From Edwardsiella tarda ATCC 15947 = NBRC 105688 (lineage in GTDB: Bacteria > Pseudomonadota > Gammaproteobacteria > Enterobacterales > Enterobacteriaceae): a stretch of 64,000 nt of DNA. Positions 1 through 8,822 of the stretch are shown one piece after another. Location of the stretch: contig NZ_CP084506.1 of assembly GCF_003113495.2 (NCBI RefSeq), forward strand, positions 1,364,001 to 1,428,000, read 5' to 3'. The notes under the pieces are model-generated. The model worked only from the letters and a program-made list of their open reading frames with translations, did no database searches and was not told where the DNA came from. The position numbers and the translations under genes are program-made. Within the stretch, counting starts at the first letter, position 1. Each line of letters opens with the position of its first letter.

Positions 1-1
1 T

Positions 2-196
2 TTGGATGAGATGGCGGAGCTGCGTGAGCTCTCGGCGCAGACCCTCAATGATCCCAACGCCGAATGGGAGTGGTTGGCGCGTTTGCCGGCGTGTAGCCAG
101 AACAACTATCGCATCGCGCTGCGTAAGTACCGCCAGTTCCTCTGTGCCGGGCGGGAGAGTCAGCACGAGGTCGAACGGAGCAGTTATTTCAGTTAA
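2..196 (+). CDS. C-terminal fragment of an unrecognised protein
   Basis: An open frame enters from the left edge and stops with TAA at 194-196, leaving 64 visible residues. The fragment is acidic and Leu/Arg-rich at first and ends with a basic stretch (NYRIALRKYRQFL) and a polar tail. It shows no membrane segment or catalytic motif. I do not recognise the family. It does not look like an ABC permease, so it is probably not part of a transport operon with the ATPase gene that follows about 100 bases downstream. The true start lies outside the window. Confidence 0.5.
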   Translation: MDEMAELRELSAQTLNDPNAEWEWLARLPACSQNNYRIALRKYRQFLCAGRESQHEVERSSYFS

Positions 197-294
197 CGAT
201 TAGCATATGCTTTTTTATTCCTTTTCATGCGGTGATGGCTTGCTACAGTGGCCGCAGAAGGCGCCGAGAGAGGGCGCGATGAGGAGAACAGAGC

Positions 295-1071
295 GTGAGC
301 GCCATCGAACTGACACAACTGGTGAAGTCTTATCATCATCAACGCGTCTTGCACGGTATCGACCTGAGCATCCAACCGGGCGAGGTGGTGGCCATCATCG
401 GCCCCAGCGGCTCAGGTAAGAGCACCTTACTCCGGAGTATCAATCTGTTAGAGTCGCCCGATGCTGGTCATATTCGCGTCGCCGGCATCGAGGTGGATGC
501 CGCGCGTCCGTTGACGCGGCAGAAGGTGCAGATCCGTCGCCTGCGTCAGCAGGTGGGCTTCGTCTTTCAAAACTTCAATCTGTTTCCCCATCTTACGGCG
601 CTGGAGAATGTCAGCGAGGGGCCTCGCGTGGTCAATGGCGTCGCGCGGAAAGAGGCGGAACGCCAAGGGTTGGCGTGGCTGGCGCGCGTGGGGTTAGCCG
701 ATAAGGCGCACGCCTATCCGAAGCGCCTCTCTGGGGGGCAGCAGCAGCGGGTGGCCATTGCACGGGCGCTGGCCATGCAACCACAGGTATTGCTGTTCGA
801 TGAGCCGACGTCGGCGTTGGATCCCGAGCTGGTGGGGGAGGTGTTAGCCACCTTGCGCTCCCTGGCGCAGGAGCGGCGTACCATGGTGATCGTCACCCAC
901 GAGATGCGTTTCGCCCGTGACGTCGCACAGCGCGTGATCTTTATGGATGGTGGGCGCATTATCGAACAGGGGCCGGCCGAACAGCTGTTCAACCGCCCGC
1001 AGCAGCCGCGTACCCGTCAGTTTCTCGCCCAGTATCTGGCCGAGGTGATGACGCCTGAGTTTGAGATTTAG
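295..1071 (+). CDS. tcyN: Polar amino acid (cystine-type) ABC transporter ATP-binding protein
   Basis: This 258-residue ATPase would energise uptake of a polar amino acid, probably cystine, at the inner membrane. Visible motifs are Walker A GPSGSGKST (about residues 38-46), the Q-loop in FVFQNFNLFPH, signature [14 protein letters not shown], Walker B LLFDEPTSALDPE and the H-loop IVTHEM. From memory the sequence is closest to E. coli TcyN (YecC), including the FVFQNFNLFPH and PQQPRTRQFL blocks. A GTG start at 295 follows a GAGGAG-type ribosome site. The partner permease and binding protein genes (tcyL, tcyJ) are not adjacent here, so it is an orphan ATPase in this window. The family call is firm and the substrate is inferred. 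Confidence 0.85.
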   Translation: MSAIELTQLVKSYHHQRVLHGIDLSIQPGEVVAIIGPSGSGKSTLLRSINLLESPDAGHIRVAGIEVDAARPLTRQKVQIRRLRQQVGFVFQNFNLFPHLTALENVSEGPRVVNGVARKEAERQGLAWLARVGLADKAHAYPKRLSGGQQQRVAIARALAMQPQVLLFDEPTSALDPELVGEVLATLRSLAQERRTMVIVTHEMRFARDVAQRVIFMDGGRIIEQGPAEQLFNRPQQPRTRQFLAQYLAEVMTPEFEI

Positions 1072-1375
1072 GGCTCATCCTCGCTGTGAAAACGGTGCAC
1101 CCCGCGCTTTGCGAGGGGGCACGATATCGCCCTGACTCCCCGCACCACCCCGTACCAGCTCCCGACATAGCGTGCCGATCGAGTTAGCCTATCCCTTAGT
1201 TAACAGCGGCTTGTGCCGGGAGAGGCTTGCATCTTTCGCGGAGGCTGGCTAGGCTTGAGGTAGGGAGTGTGAATAGAGAAACGTGTTCGGCACCTCCATG
1301 TAGCGCGTGTCTTTTCTGTGCCGGGTACGTTTCATCTATGGGCATTTCGCCGCATCGTTTCCCTGCTCTCATGGC

Positions 1376-1410
1376 CGTAGAGCTCCAGTTTAACTTGCTG
1401 CGCATACACT
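1376..1410 (+). promoter_or_regulatory. Candidate PhoP box and -10 of the mgrB-like gene
   Basis: Two PhoP half-sites are spaced as in the family consensus TGTTTA-N5-TGTTTA: CGTAGA (1376-1381, weak) and AGTTTA (1387-1392, 5 of 6). A -10-like TACACT (1405-1410) begins exactly 12 bases after the box. Known PhoP-activated promoters have this 12-bp gap, and the phoP promoter at the other end of the window has it too. Transcription would start near 1417, leaving a leader of about 28 bases before the GTG at 1445. The upstream half-site is poor, so this is a prediction. Confidence 0.45.
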
Positions 1411-1444
1411 GATGCCTCGGTAGGCTTAAGGATGGAGCGGGACA

Positions 1445-1606
1445 GTGAAAATCAAAGGATGGGTATTGCTCACCAGCATCGCGCTGGCGGCGGGGTTGTT
1501 CGTCTACGCGGTATTATTTAGCGCGGATAAGGTATGTGAGCATCAGCGGCTATTTTCTGACTTCTGTCGTCACGTCGATATTTCCGCACCCTATATCAGC
1601 AAATAA
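1445..1606 (+). CDS. mgrB: MgrB-like small membrane protein (53 aa), putative PhoQ inhibitor
   Basis: A GTG start at 1445 follows GGAG (1434-1437) by seven bases and opens a 53-residue protein ending at TAA 1604-1606. The layout matches MgrB: a short basic N-terminus (MKIKGW), one hydrophobic segment (about residues 7-25), then a small periplasmic part with two cysteines (C31 and C41) around a Phe-Ser pair (LFSDFC here, FFSGIC in E. coli MgrB). In E. coli, MgrB sits in the inner membrane, binds PhoQ and damps it, and the two cysteines are needed. PhoPQ is encoded in this same window. The upstream PhoP-box candidate supports the call. Identity rests on a short alignment from memory. The tail is longer and differs from E. 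coli, so another small membrane protein remains possible. Confidence 0.6.
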   Translation: MKIKGWVLLTSIALAAGLFVYAVLFSADKVCEHQRLFSDFCRHVDISAPYISK

Positions 1607-2144
1607 ACCTCGCAGCGGAGTCATCGGATAATGCGCTATAGGGGCGTGGTCGTCACGCCCCTCGCGCGGAAAATTCCCCCGAATTTCGCCTTATGCCGTT
1701 GACGGCCTGTGGGCGGCATGCCCTTATCCCCGGTGTGGTCGCGATATCTCTTCTTTCATACGCCTCCGCTTGTCCATCCTGCGGTTACGTCCGCTCTCTG
1801 CTCGCGGCGATCTCCCTCCGTGTGTAACGTGCGAGTGAATTTGCACCATTTTGTTCATTTCCTTTTTAAATCAAAGTGATTTATCCCCGCTTTTACCAAA
1901 CATACGACAATTAATCCCTAATAGTTTGATTTCGATCCGGTTACTTCACCTGGGTTATTTGGCAGGATAAAACTATCTGATGATTAACTCTGGTCTCAGG
2001 TTGCCTGGTTTCATATCCATACTGAGCGCGATCGCACAATGTTATTTGTAAATGCTGTGTTAACATCAAGATAATTAAATTAACAGGCAGGCGCACCAGG
2101 CCGTCCGAAAATTTACTGAAGCTGATGGTGTAAGTGAGAGCAAA
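1607..2144 (+). promoter_or_regulatory. fumA upstream region with a perfect 17-bp palindrome and an ArcA-like site
   Basis: I see no convincing gene in these 538 bases. Positions 1867-1883 read TAAATCAAAGTGATTTA, a perfect inverted repeat with 7-base arms and a 3-base centre, which looks like an operator. Positions 2070-2085, read on the minus strand (TGTTAATTTAATTATC), resemble the ArcA consensus GTTAATTAAATGTTA, and a further TTAACAT follows at 2060-2066. E. coli fumA is repressed by ArcA, which makes such a site plausible. The factor that reads the palindrome is unknown. No clean -35/-10 pair stands out. Confidence 0.4.
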
Positions 2145-3791
2145 ATGTCAAATAAACCGTTCCATTACCAAGATCCGTTTCCGCTGCAAGGCGATGACAC
2201 CGAATACTATCTGCTGAGCAAGGAGCATGTCTCCGTGGTGAGCTTCGAAGGTCAGGAGATGTTGAAGGTGGAGCCGCAGGCGCTGACCCTGCTGGCACAG
2301 CAGGCATTCCACGACGCCTCCTTCATGCTGCGTCCGGCGCATCAGCGTCAGGTCGCCGCCATCCTGGACGATCCCGAGGCGAGCGAGAACGACAAGTATG
2401 TCGCGCTGCAATTCCTGCGTAACTCGGAGATCGCCGCCAAGGGTGTGCTGCCGACGTGCCAGGATACCGGTACCGCCATCATCGTCGGTAAGAAGGGGCA
2501 GCGGGTGTGGACCGGTGGCGGCGATGCCGAGGCGTTGTCACGCGGGGTCTATAACACCTATATCGAAGATAACCTGCGTTACTCCCAGAACGCCGCGCTG
2601 GATATGTACAATGAGGTCAACACCGGTACCAACCTGCCGGCGCAGATCGATCTGTATGCGACCGACGGCGAAGAGTATAAGTTCCTCTGCGTCGCCAAGG
2701 GCGGCGGTTCGGCCAACAAGACCTATCTGTATCAGGAAACCAAGGCGCTGTTGACGCCGGAAAAACTGAAGGCGTTCTTAGTCGAGAAGATGCGTACCTT
2801 GGGGACGGCCGCTTGCCCGCCGTACCATGTCGCCTTCGTGATCGGTGGGACCTCTGCCGAGTCGACCCTGAAGACGGTCAAGCTGGCCTCGACGAAATAC
2901 TACGATGCGTTGCCGACCGAGGGTAACGAATACGGCCAGGCCTTCCGCGATGTGGCGCTGGAGCAGGAGTTGTTGCAAGCGGCACAGGAGCTGGGGCTGG
3001 GTGCGCAGTTCGGCGGTAAATACTTCGCGCATGACGTCCGGGTGATCCGCCTGCCGCGTCACGGCGCCTCTTGCCCGGTAGGTATGGGGGTTTCCTGCTC
3101 CGCCGACCGCAACATCAAGGCCAAGATCAACCGTGAGGGGATCTGGATCGAGAAGCTGGAGCACAATCCGGGCAAATATATTCCCGAAGCATTGCGTCAG
3201 GCTGGCGAAGGGGAGGCCATCAAGGTCGATCTTAACCGCCCGATGAAAGAGATCCTGGCTCAGCTCTCTCAGTACCCGGTATCGACCCGCCTCTCTCTCT
3301 CCGGCACCATCATCGTCGGGCGCGACATCGCCCATGCCAAGCTGAAGGCGTTGCTGGACGAGGGCAAACCGTTGCCGCAGTACGTGAAAGATCATCCGAT
3401 CTACTACGCCGGCCCGGCCAAGACACCGGCAGGCCACGCTTCCGGCTCCTTGGGGCCGACCACGGCGGGGCGTATGGACTCCTATGTCGATCTGTTCCAG
3501 GCTAACGGTGGCAGCATGATCATGCTGGCGAAGGGTAACCGTAGCCAGCAGGTGACCGATGCCTGCCATAAACATGGCGGTTTCTACCTGGGCAGCATCG
3601 GCGGTCCGGCGGCGGTGTTGGCACAGCAGAGCATCAAGAGCCTGACCTGTGTGGCCTACCCGGAGCTGGGAATGGAAGCGATCTGGAAGATCGAGGTAGA
3701 AGACTTCCCGGCCTTCATTCTGGTGGATGATAAGGGTAACGACTTCTTCCAGCAGATCCTGAGCACACGCTGCAATGGCTGCATGAAGTAA
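2145..3791 (+). CDS. fumA: Class I (4Fe-4S) fumarate hydratase
   Basis: This 548-residue protein interconverts fumarate and malate in the TCA cycle and is oxygen-sensitive because of its [4Fe-4S] cluster. Its length equals E. coli FumA and FumB. The three cluster cysteines lie in LPTCQDTG (C105), AACPPYH (C224) and GASCPVGMG (C318). Fumarase signatures such as [23 protein letters not shown] and the C-terminal [14 protein letters not shown] block are present. FumA and FumB are too alike to separate by eye. The symbol fumA is chosen because no dcuB transporter gene lies beside it. The gene is followed by its own terminator and a convergent fetB. Confidence 0.95.
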   Translation: MSNKPFHYQDPFPLQGDDTEYYLLSKEHVSVVSFEGQEMLKVEPQALTLLAQQAFHDASFMLRPAHQRQVAAILDDPEASENDKYVALQFLRNSEIAAKGVLPTCQDTGTAIIVGKKGQRVWTGGGDAEALSRGVYNTYIEDNLRYSQNAALDMYNEVNTGTNLPAQIDLYATDGEEYKFLCVAKGGGSANKTYLYQETKALLTPEKLKAFLVEKMRTLGTAACPPYHVAFVIGGTSAESTLKTVKLASTKYYDALPTEGNEYGQAFRDVALEQELLQAAQELGLGAQFGGKYFAHDVRVIRLPRHGASCPVGMGVSCSADRNIKAKINREGIWIEKLEHNPGKYIPEALRQAGEGEAIKVDLNRPMKEILAQLSQYPVSTRLSLSGTIIVGRDIAHAKLKALLDEGKPLPQYVKDHPIYYAGPAKTPAGHASGSLGPTTAGRMDSYVDLFQANGGSMIMLAKGNRSQQVTDACHKHGGFYLGSIGGPAAVLAQQSIKSLTCVAYPELGMEAIWKIEVEDFPAFILVDDKGNDFFQQILSTRCNGCMK

Positions 3792-3838
3792 GCCGTCCGT
3801 GCCGCCAGGATAGCGGCGGCGCTGCACAGCATGAATCG

Positions 3839-3870
3839 ATCCCCGCAGAGGTATGCTGCGGGGATTTTTT
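3839..3870 (+). terminator. Intrinsic terminator of fumA
   Basis: CCCCGCAG (3841-3848) pairs perfectly with CTGCGGGG (3856-3863) across a 7-base loop, extended by an AT pair and followed by six Ts. It lies between the convergent fumA and fetB genes and fits rightward termination of fumA. Confidence 0.9.
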
Positions 3871-3875
3871 ATGCC

Positions 3876-4634
3876 TTAACGCAACTGGTCGCGCGCGGTG
3901 TAGAACTTGGCGTAGGCCAGATAGCCGGCGATGATGGTGGAGAGGCTGGCGGTCGACAGCAGCATAAAGGTCACCATGATCTGGTAACGGATGGCCTTGA
4001 CTGGATCGATACCGGCGAAGATCAGCCCGGACATCATACCCGGCAGGCTGACCAGACCGACGGTCTTGGCGGAGTCGACCGTCGGGATCATCGCCGCCTT
4101 GATGCTGGCGCGAATGATCGCCGCCGAGGCCTGCTTCGGGCTGGCGCCCAGGCTAAGCATCTCCTGCACGCGCTGACGCTCGTCGTGGAAGCGTTGACGC
4201 AGGTTGTTGTAGCACAGGCCGACGGCCACCATCGCATTACCGGCGATCATCCCGGCGATCGGGATCACCTGCATGGGGGTAAAGACGATGGAGCCGCTGA
4301 CGATCAGGATGGTCAGCGTCAGGGCAGTGCCGGTGACGATGGCGATCAGCGACATGGCGAAGGCATTGCTCAGATTTTTACTGCGTTTCTTGGCGTTCCA
4401 GGCGGCGTTGACGCAGATAAAGAGCACCATCAGCAGGGTTAGCAGCGCATTATCCAGATGGAAGATATATTTCAGGACGTAGCCGACCACGATCAACTGG
4501 ACGATGGCACGGCTGACGCTCCACAGAATATCCTTGCCGAGCCCCAGCTTCTCGCGTCCGCTGATGACCAGGGCGATGGCGACTAACGCCAGCGCCATCA
4601 CCAGAGATTGGTCGGTAATGTTGTGACTATTCAT
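3876..4634 (-). CDS. fetB: Iron export ABC permease FetB
   Basis: FetB is the membrane half of the FetAB exporter, which lowers cytoplasmic iron and protects against peroxide stress in E. coli. The 252-residue form starting MNSHNITDQ aligns with E. coli FetB (MGEHNITNE). A longer in-frame start exists, but it lies inside fetA and is not needed. Several hydrophobic segments and the signature stretches QVIPIAGMIAGNAMVAVGL, IPTVDSAKTVGLVSLPGMM and GLIFAGIDPVKAI mark the UPF0014 family. The gene overlaps the end of fetA by 8 bases, which implies translational coupling. Confidence 0.92.
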   Translation of the reverse strand: MNSHNITDQSLVMALALVAIALVISGREKLGLGKDILWSVSRAIVQLIVVGYVLKYIFHLDNALLTLLMVLFICVNAAWNAKKRSKNLSNAFAMSLIAIVTGTALTLTILIVSGSIVFTPMQVIPIAGMIAGNAMVAVGLCYNNLRQRFHDERQRVQEMLSLGASPKQASAAIIRASIKAAMIPTVDSAKTVGLVSLPGMMSGLIFAGIDPVKAIRYQIMVTFMLLSTASLSTIIAGYLAYAKFYTARDQLR

Positions 4635-5328
4635 GGCGTGTTCCCTCCTGAGCCGGACTATCATCCTGCTCTGCTTCGTCTTCATCATCGGCCAGACGCG
4701 GTAGCGTCAGGATGTTATCGCACTGGGTGATCTCGTCGCTATTGTGCGTTACCCAGATGATGGCGATCCCCTGTTGCTGATTCAGTTGGTTGATCACCTC
4801 GTGGACGATGGCGCGGTTGTGGTTATCCAGTGCACTGGTGATCTCATCCAGCAGCAGCACCTGCGGCATATATTGGATGTTGCGTAACAGCGCCACACGT
4901 TGGCGTTCGCCCCCGGAGAGATCTTCGATGCGTTGATCCAGGGTATGCAGCGGCAGGGCGAACTGCATCAGGCCACGGCGAATGCGGTCCATGTCGGGCG
5001 GGTCATTACGGATTTGGTAAGGGAATAGCAGATTATCCCGTACCGTGTCGCCGAACAGGACCGGCGTCTGGAAGCTATAGGAGACTTGCTTGCGGTACGC
5101 CTCCGGCGAGTAGTCACTCAGCGGCTTACCCTGGAGGCGGATCTCGCCCTGCTGCGGATCTAGCAGCGAGGCGGCGATCTTCAGTAGGGTGCTTTTGCCG
5201 CAGCCCGAGGGGCCGGTAATGACTTTAAATTCGCCGGGTTGTAGCGCCAGCGAGACATCGTGCAGGATGGGGCGTCCATTGGCGCTGAAGTGGATGTGGT
5301 CGAGCGCCAGTAAGGGGGTGGTCACCAT
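4627..5328 (-). CDS. fetA: Iron export ABC ATPase FetA
   Basis: FetA is the nucleotide-binding partner of FetB. It shows Walker A GPSGCGKST, a Q-loop in SYSFQTPVLFGDTV, signature [14 protein letters not shown], Walker B QVLLLDEITSALD and H-loop WVTHN. The ATG at 5328 is preferred because AGGGA stands four bases upstream of it. An ATG four codons earlier (5340) has no ribosome site. The C-terminus carries an unusual acidic tail (ADDEDEAEQDD) not remembered from E. coli FetA. A pyrC terminator lies just upstream, so fetAB probably has its own promoter near or within that terminator. Confidence 0.9.
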   Translation of the reverse strand: MVTTPLLALDHIHFSANGRPILHDVSLALQPGEFKVITGPSGCGKSTLLKIAASLLDPQQGEIRLQGKPLSDYSPEAYRKQVSYSFQTPVLFGDTVRDNLLFPYQIRNDPPDMDRIRRGLMQFALPLHTLDQRIEDLSGGERQRVALLRNIQYMPQVLLLDEITSALDNHNRAIVHEVINQLNQQQGIAIIWVTHNSDEITQCDNILTLPRLADDEDEAEQDDSPAQEGTRHE

Positions 5329-5351
5329 GTTTTCCCTCATGGAGTAGCAAT

Positions 5352-5380
5352 AAAAAGGCCCGTCCCGGGGGGACAGGCCC
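5352..5380 (-). terminator. Intrinsic terminator of pyrC
   Basis: Read on the minus strand, GGGCCTGTCC pairs with GGACGGGCC-type bases (one G-T pair) across a C/G-rich loop and is followed by TTTTTA. It ends pyrC transcription before fetA. Confidence 0.8.
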
Positions 5381-5400
5381 GTAGCATGTGTTAGGCAAGA

Positions 5401-6447
5401 TTAGTCGCGAACCGACCAGCGCAGCGTTTCGCCAGCCAGGAAGGGAATCAGGGTCTCTTCGCCGCAGGCAATGCTGTCGACCATCGTCGCAGGTTCTTGA
5501 ACCAACTCAATATACTCTTCATTTGCCGGGAGTCCATAGAACGCCGGGCCATTCAGCGAGCAGAAGGCTTCCAGGTGTTGCAGCGCCTGCTCCTGTTCGA
5601 AGACGGTGGCGTAAGCCTGCAGGGCGCTGGGGGCATTGAAGACGCCGGCGCAGCCACAGGCGGACTCTTTCCGTCCGCGGAGATGCGGGGCGGAGTCGGT
5701 GCCGAGGAAGAAACAGGATTGGCCGCTGGTGGCCGCCTTACGTAGCGCCTGTTGGTGCACGCTGCGCTTGAGGATCGGCAGGCAGTAGAGATGGGGACGG
5801 ATGCCCCCCACCAACATGTGGTTGCGGTTAAACATCAGGTGCTGCGGGGTGATGGTCGCCGCCAGGTAGCGATCGCCCTCGGCAACGAATTGGGCGGCCT
5901 CTTGGGTGGTGATGTGTTCGAAGACGATGCGCAGCTGCGGGAAGTCACGGCGTAGCGGGATCATCACCTGGTCGATAAAACGCGCCTCGCGATCGAAGAT
6001 ATCGATGTCAGCCTGGGTCACTTCACCGTGGATCAATAGCGGCAGACCGCTCTGTTGCATCGCCTCGAACAGCGGGTAGAGCGCCGGGATAGAGGTGACA
6101 CCGGCGGCCGAGTTGGTGGTGGCGTTGGCCGGGTAGAGTTTGGCGGCGCTGAAGACCCCCTCGCGCTGGCCGAGCATCAGCTCATCGACGCTCAGGGCGT
6201 CGGTGAGGTAACAGGTCATCAGCGGGGTAAAGCGTTGCCCTTGCGGCACGGCATCTAGGATACGTTGGCGATAGGCGAGGCACTGCTGCACGGAGGAGAC
6301 CGGTGGCGTCAGGTTCGGCATCACCATGGCACGGGCGAAGTGGCGGCTGGTATAGGGTAATACGCTGTGCAACATCTCGTCGTCACGCAAATGGAGGTGC
6401 CAATCATCGGGGCGGCGGATCTTCAAGGTGGACTGCATTACGGTCAT
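5401..6447 (-). CDS. pyrC: Dihydroorotase
   Basis: PyrC closes carbamoyl aspartate to dihydroorotate in pyrimidine synthesis. The ATG at 6447 ([16 protein letters not shown]) follows CGGAG at six bases and gives 348 residues, the E. coli length. A longer open frame upstream is discarded. Metal-binding motifs are visible: HLHLRD near the N-terminus, the carboxylated lysine context [21 protein letters not shown], and the catalytic Asp in FLGTDSAPH. The gene stands alone, unlike the E. coli dinI-pyrC arrangement. In this window dinI is 40 kb away. Upstream, positions 6482-6497 contain a half-site (CGATTGCGT) close to one arm of the PurR operator, so purine control is possible but weakly supported. 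Confidence 0.96.
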   Translation of the reverse strand: MTVMQSTLKIRRPDDWHLHLRDDEMLHSVLPYTSRHFARAMVMPNLTPPVSSVQQCLAYRQRILDAVPQGQRFTPLMTCYLTDALSVDELMLGQREGVFSAAKLYPANATTNSAAGVTSIPALYPLFEAMQQSGLPLLIHGEVTQADIDIFDREARFIDQVMIPLRRDFPQLRIVFEHITTQEAAQFVAEGDRYLAATITPQHLMFNRNHMLVGGIRPHLYCLPILKRSVHQQALRKAATSGQSCFFLGTDSAPHLRGRKESACGCAGVFNAPSALQAYATVFEQEQALQHLEAFCSLNGPAFYGLPANEEYIELVQEPATMVDSIACGEETLIPFLAGETLRWSVRD

Positions 6448-6672
6448 TACGAACTCCGGCTGATAGAGATGTTTGCGAGGTTGCGTAGCGATTGCGTTGC
6501 CGAATAGCAACGGGTCACGACGCGGTACAGTAAACGGTGCCGGGCGGTAAGGATAACGGGAAACGGTGCATGATGCATCCGTTAGTTACACCGGCGGGAC
6601 GAATTTGTGCGCAGAGAGTGGGGTGAGGGGCGTGATGGAGACGTCGCGCGTTCGTCGGAGAGGGGATATCTG

Positions 6673-6707
6673 AAAAAAGGGAGCGCAGGCCGATCGGCCT
6701 ACGCTCC
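6673..6707 (-). terminator. Intrinsic terminator of the capsule export operon
   Basis: On the minus strand a 12-base stem (GGAGCGTAGGCC with GGCCTGCGCTCC, one mismatch) closes a GATC loop and runs into CTTTTTT. It stands about 16 bases after the gfcD stop codon and is a textbook end to the operon. Confidence 0.93.
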
Positions 6708-6722
6708 ATTGTCGTGTCGCGC

Positions 6723-8822
6723 TTAGAAGGGGGCGGACGCGTGGCTGGTTAAGTCGTATAGCGTATATTTCCGATTCAACATTTGCCCACCGTCACGCGT
6801 CAGCGGTAGCCAACTGATGGTGCCTTTGTTGGTGGTCGGACGAACTAACATTAAATCAAATGGGATGGTGATATAGATCCCCTTGGTGAAACTGCCCTCG
6901 CCATACTCGTCGGATGACACATTGGTTTTGGTGGCAAAGACGCCGGCGACAATCCCCGAGGAGAAGCGTTTGGCAAGATCGAGGGTCGCGCCATAATCCC
7001 CGGCTAAATAACGTCCTAGCGAGAGGCGTACGCTGACATCATCGACATAGGGCGGCTGCCAATAGCCTGTAATATGCCCGGTTACCACATCGTAATCGGC
7101 CATTTTTAACGTGTTATTCCAGTCGCGCTGCTTGACCCAGTTGAGGTTAGCGGCGACGGCCCATGAGCGCCCGAAGGGACGATAGAGCAGTTCTGTACCG
7201 CCACCGGCGTACATCATCTCTAGATAGCCGGCATAGGCCTGGCCATACCACTCGGGAGAGAACTGGGTAAAGTGAGTGGCTTGGAGGTTGTTGAGCAGCA
7301 CATCGGAGGAGCTGACATACTCGCGGATCCAGGTACGGACGCGCGGTAAGGCCGCACCATCCGCCGGTGGGGTCGTGTAGTTGAATTTGTCGTAGTTGTT
7401 GGCCAGATTGACGAAGAGCGTGCTGCTCAACCAGTTCTCTTCACTCATGCGCCACTCGCCATTCAGATTAACGCCGACTTGGTACATATAGAATGATTCC
7501 GGTCCACCGATCGACTGTGTCAGGACGGGATCTATGCTGTAACTGAGCGGCGCATTGCGACTGGCGAATTGCGTGGTTGCGGGGGCGAGAGACACGGGCG
7601 TGACCGTGGAGTGCATCACGGTTTCTTGGCCCAAGGGCTGATCGCTATGAGCCTGGCGTACCGATTCGAGATCGATGTCGGTATCTCGGATAGCCAATCC
7701 TTTCTTGCGTTCAACGATGTGCAATGACTTGACGGAGGGCGGCAACGCGTTGGCACCGAGCAGGGCGAGACGCTCCTCCGCGACGCCGGGTTGGCGGTAC
7801 TTCGTCTGTTCACCGCTGACGGTGAGGCGTTGAGCGTCGCCGGACCAGATAGTATCCCGGTAGCCCGCGTTCTCCTTCGCCTGCTGACTGAGGGTCGGCC
7901 AATCTACCTGTGCCAGGTTTTGCGGCGCGGCTTGGTGGCGCGGCGTCACTTTGGGCTCATCCAGATGTGCCTGATAGAGATGGTTGAAGTTGGTGCGTAA
8001 CGTCACCCCCCACATCAGGGTATTACCTCGTTGGTAGCTGAGGTGGGTCTCCAGATTTTCCGATAGGCGATATACGGCGCCCACGTTGATAGGAGAGCTT
8101 TGTGGAAGTGCCCCGTATCGATTGGCGAACTCTTGGCTATAGTCGTTGCCATCGTATTCGAGTTTCAGACGTAGTGGGCGCCAGGGCGTTTGATATTCGA
8201 TACCGCCAAAGAGCGCCGCCGGGCCATGGAATAGGTTGTCGAACTCGAATTTGCCACCATTAGCCGAGTAGCTATTGCTGCGTTGGCACCAGCCTGTGCG
8301 ATAGTCGCAGAAGGGGTTACGGATGTTACCGCTCTGCGCCATGTTGCCCCAGCCGACGCCTAAGGTGAAGTCGAAGGGGCCATAGCGTTTACTGGCGACG
8401 ATATATTCGCTGTCAAACAGGCCGGTGCCCATCAAATCACGAAAACCAAGCGCGATTTGTGGCAGATAATCAGACTCCTGCCAGAGGCGGAACTTCACAT
8501 CGAAGGATTTATCTTTATAGCTTTGATCACCGCTAAAATCGGTGTTGGCGCTGTAATGACGGGTACGGACATCGGTATAGCGTAGTGTGGTTTCTAACCA
8601 GTCAAACGGCTGCAGGGAAATTGACCAGCGTCGGTACTCATCGTTATCGACGTAGTTGAAGCTGAACTCTCCCTCTTCGGCCATCCTGGCGCTTGGCATT
8701 TGCAGTAGACCGACGCCGCCGAAATCATCTTGCGAAGGCGCGTAAGGATCGGGATAACTGGGCGCCGCGCTACACGTTGCCGAGATAGCTAGGGCCATAT
8801 AGGAAAGTCGTGAAATCATCAT
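6723..8822 (-). CDS. gfcD: Outer-membrane polysaccharide protein GfcD/YjbH
   Basis: This 699-residue protein is the largest of the four-gene gfcABCD/yjbEFGH module linked to group 4 capsule and exopolysaccharide secretion. A signal peptide (about residues 1-19) precedes a beta-rich, aromatic-rich sequence (GVGLLQMPSARMAEEGEFSF at the start) consistent with an outer-membrane barrel. It is classed with the YjbH family. Its ATG overlaps the gfcC stop by four bases. It is the last gene of the leftward operon. GfcD versus YjbH is a paralogue choice. The link to etk/etp/gfcE favours the gfc name. Confidence 0.85.
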   Translation of the reverse strand: MMISRLSYMALAISATCSAAPSYPDPYAPSQDDFGGVGLLQMPSARMAEEGEFSFNYVDNDEYRRWSISLQPFDWLETTLRYTDVRTRHYSANTDFSGDQSYKDKSFDVKFRLWQESDYLPQIALGFRDLMGTGLFDSEYIVASKRYGPFDFTLGVGWGNMAQSGNIRNPFCDYRTGWCQRSNSYSANGGKFEFDNLFHGPAALFGGIEYQTPWRPLRLKLEYDGNDYSQEFANRYGALPQSSPINVGAVYRLSENLETHLSYQRGNTLMWGVTLRTNFNHLYQAHLDEPKVTPRHQAAPQNLAQVDWPTLSQQAKENAGYRDTIWSGDAQRLTVSGEQTKYRQPGVAEERLALLGANALPPSVKSLHIVERKKGLAIRDTDIDLESVRQAHSDQPLGQETVMHSTVTPVSLAPATTQFASRNAPLSYSIDPVLTQSIGGPESFYMYQVGVNLNGEWRMSEENWLSSTLFVNLANNYDKFNYTTPPADGAALPRVRTWIREYVSSSDVLLNNLQATHFTQFSPEWYGQAYAGYLEMMYAGGGTELLYRPFGRSWAVAANLNWVKQRDWNNTLKMADYDVVTGHITGYWQPPYVDDVSVRLSLGRYLAGDYGATLDLAKRFSSGIVAGVFATKTNVSSDEYGEGSFTKGIYITIPFDLMLVRPTTNKGTISWLPLTRDGGQMLNRKYTLYDLTSHASAPF

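Noticed and set aside
1095..1122. Hairpin after the tcyN-like gene as a terminator
   Set aside because: The GTGCACCCCGC/GCGAGGGGGCAC stem is imperfect and no T-run follows.
2778..3827. A 349-codon open frame antisense to fumA
   Set aside because: It lies opposite a certain gene, has no ribosome site or family motif, and its composition (His/Arg/Gln-rich) is typical of shadows in GC-rich DNA.
6482..6497. PurR operator upstream of pyrC
   Set aside because: Only one arm (CGATTGCGT) fits the consensus and the other is poor, so it is mentioned under pyrC but not listed as a site.
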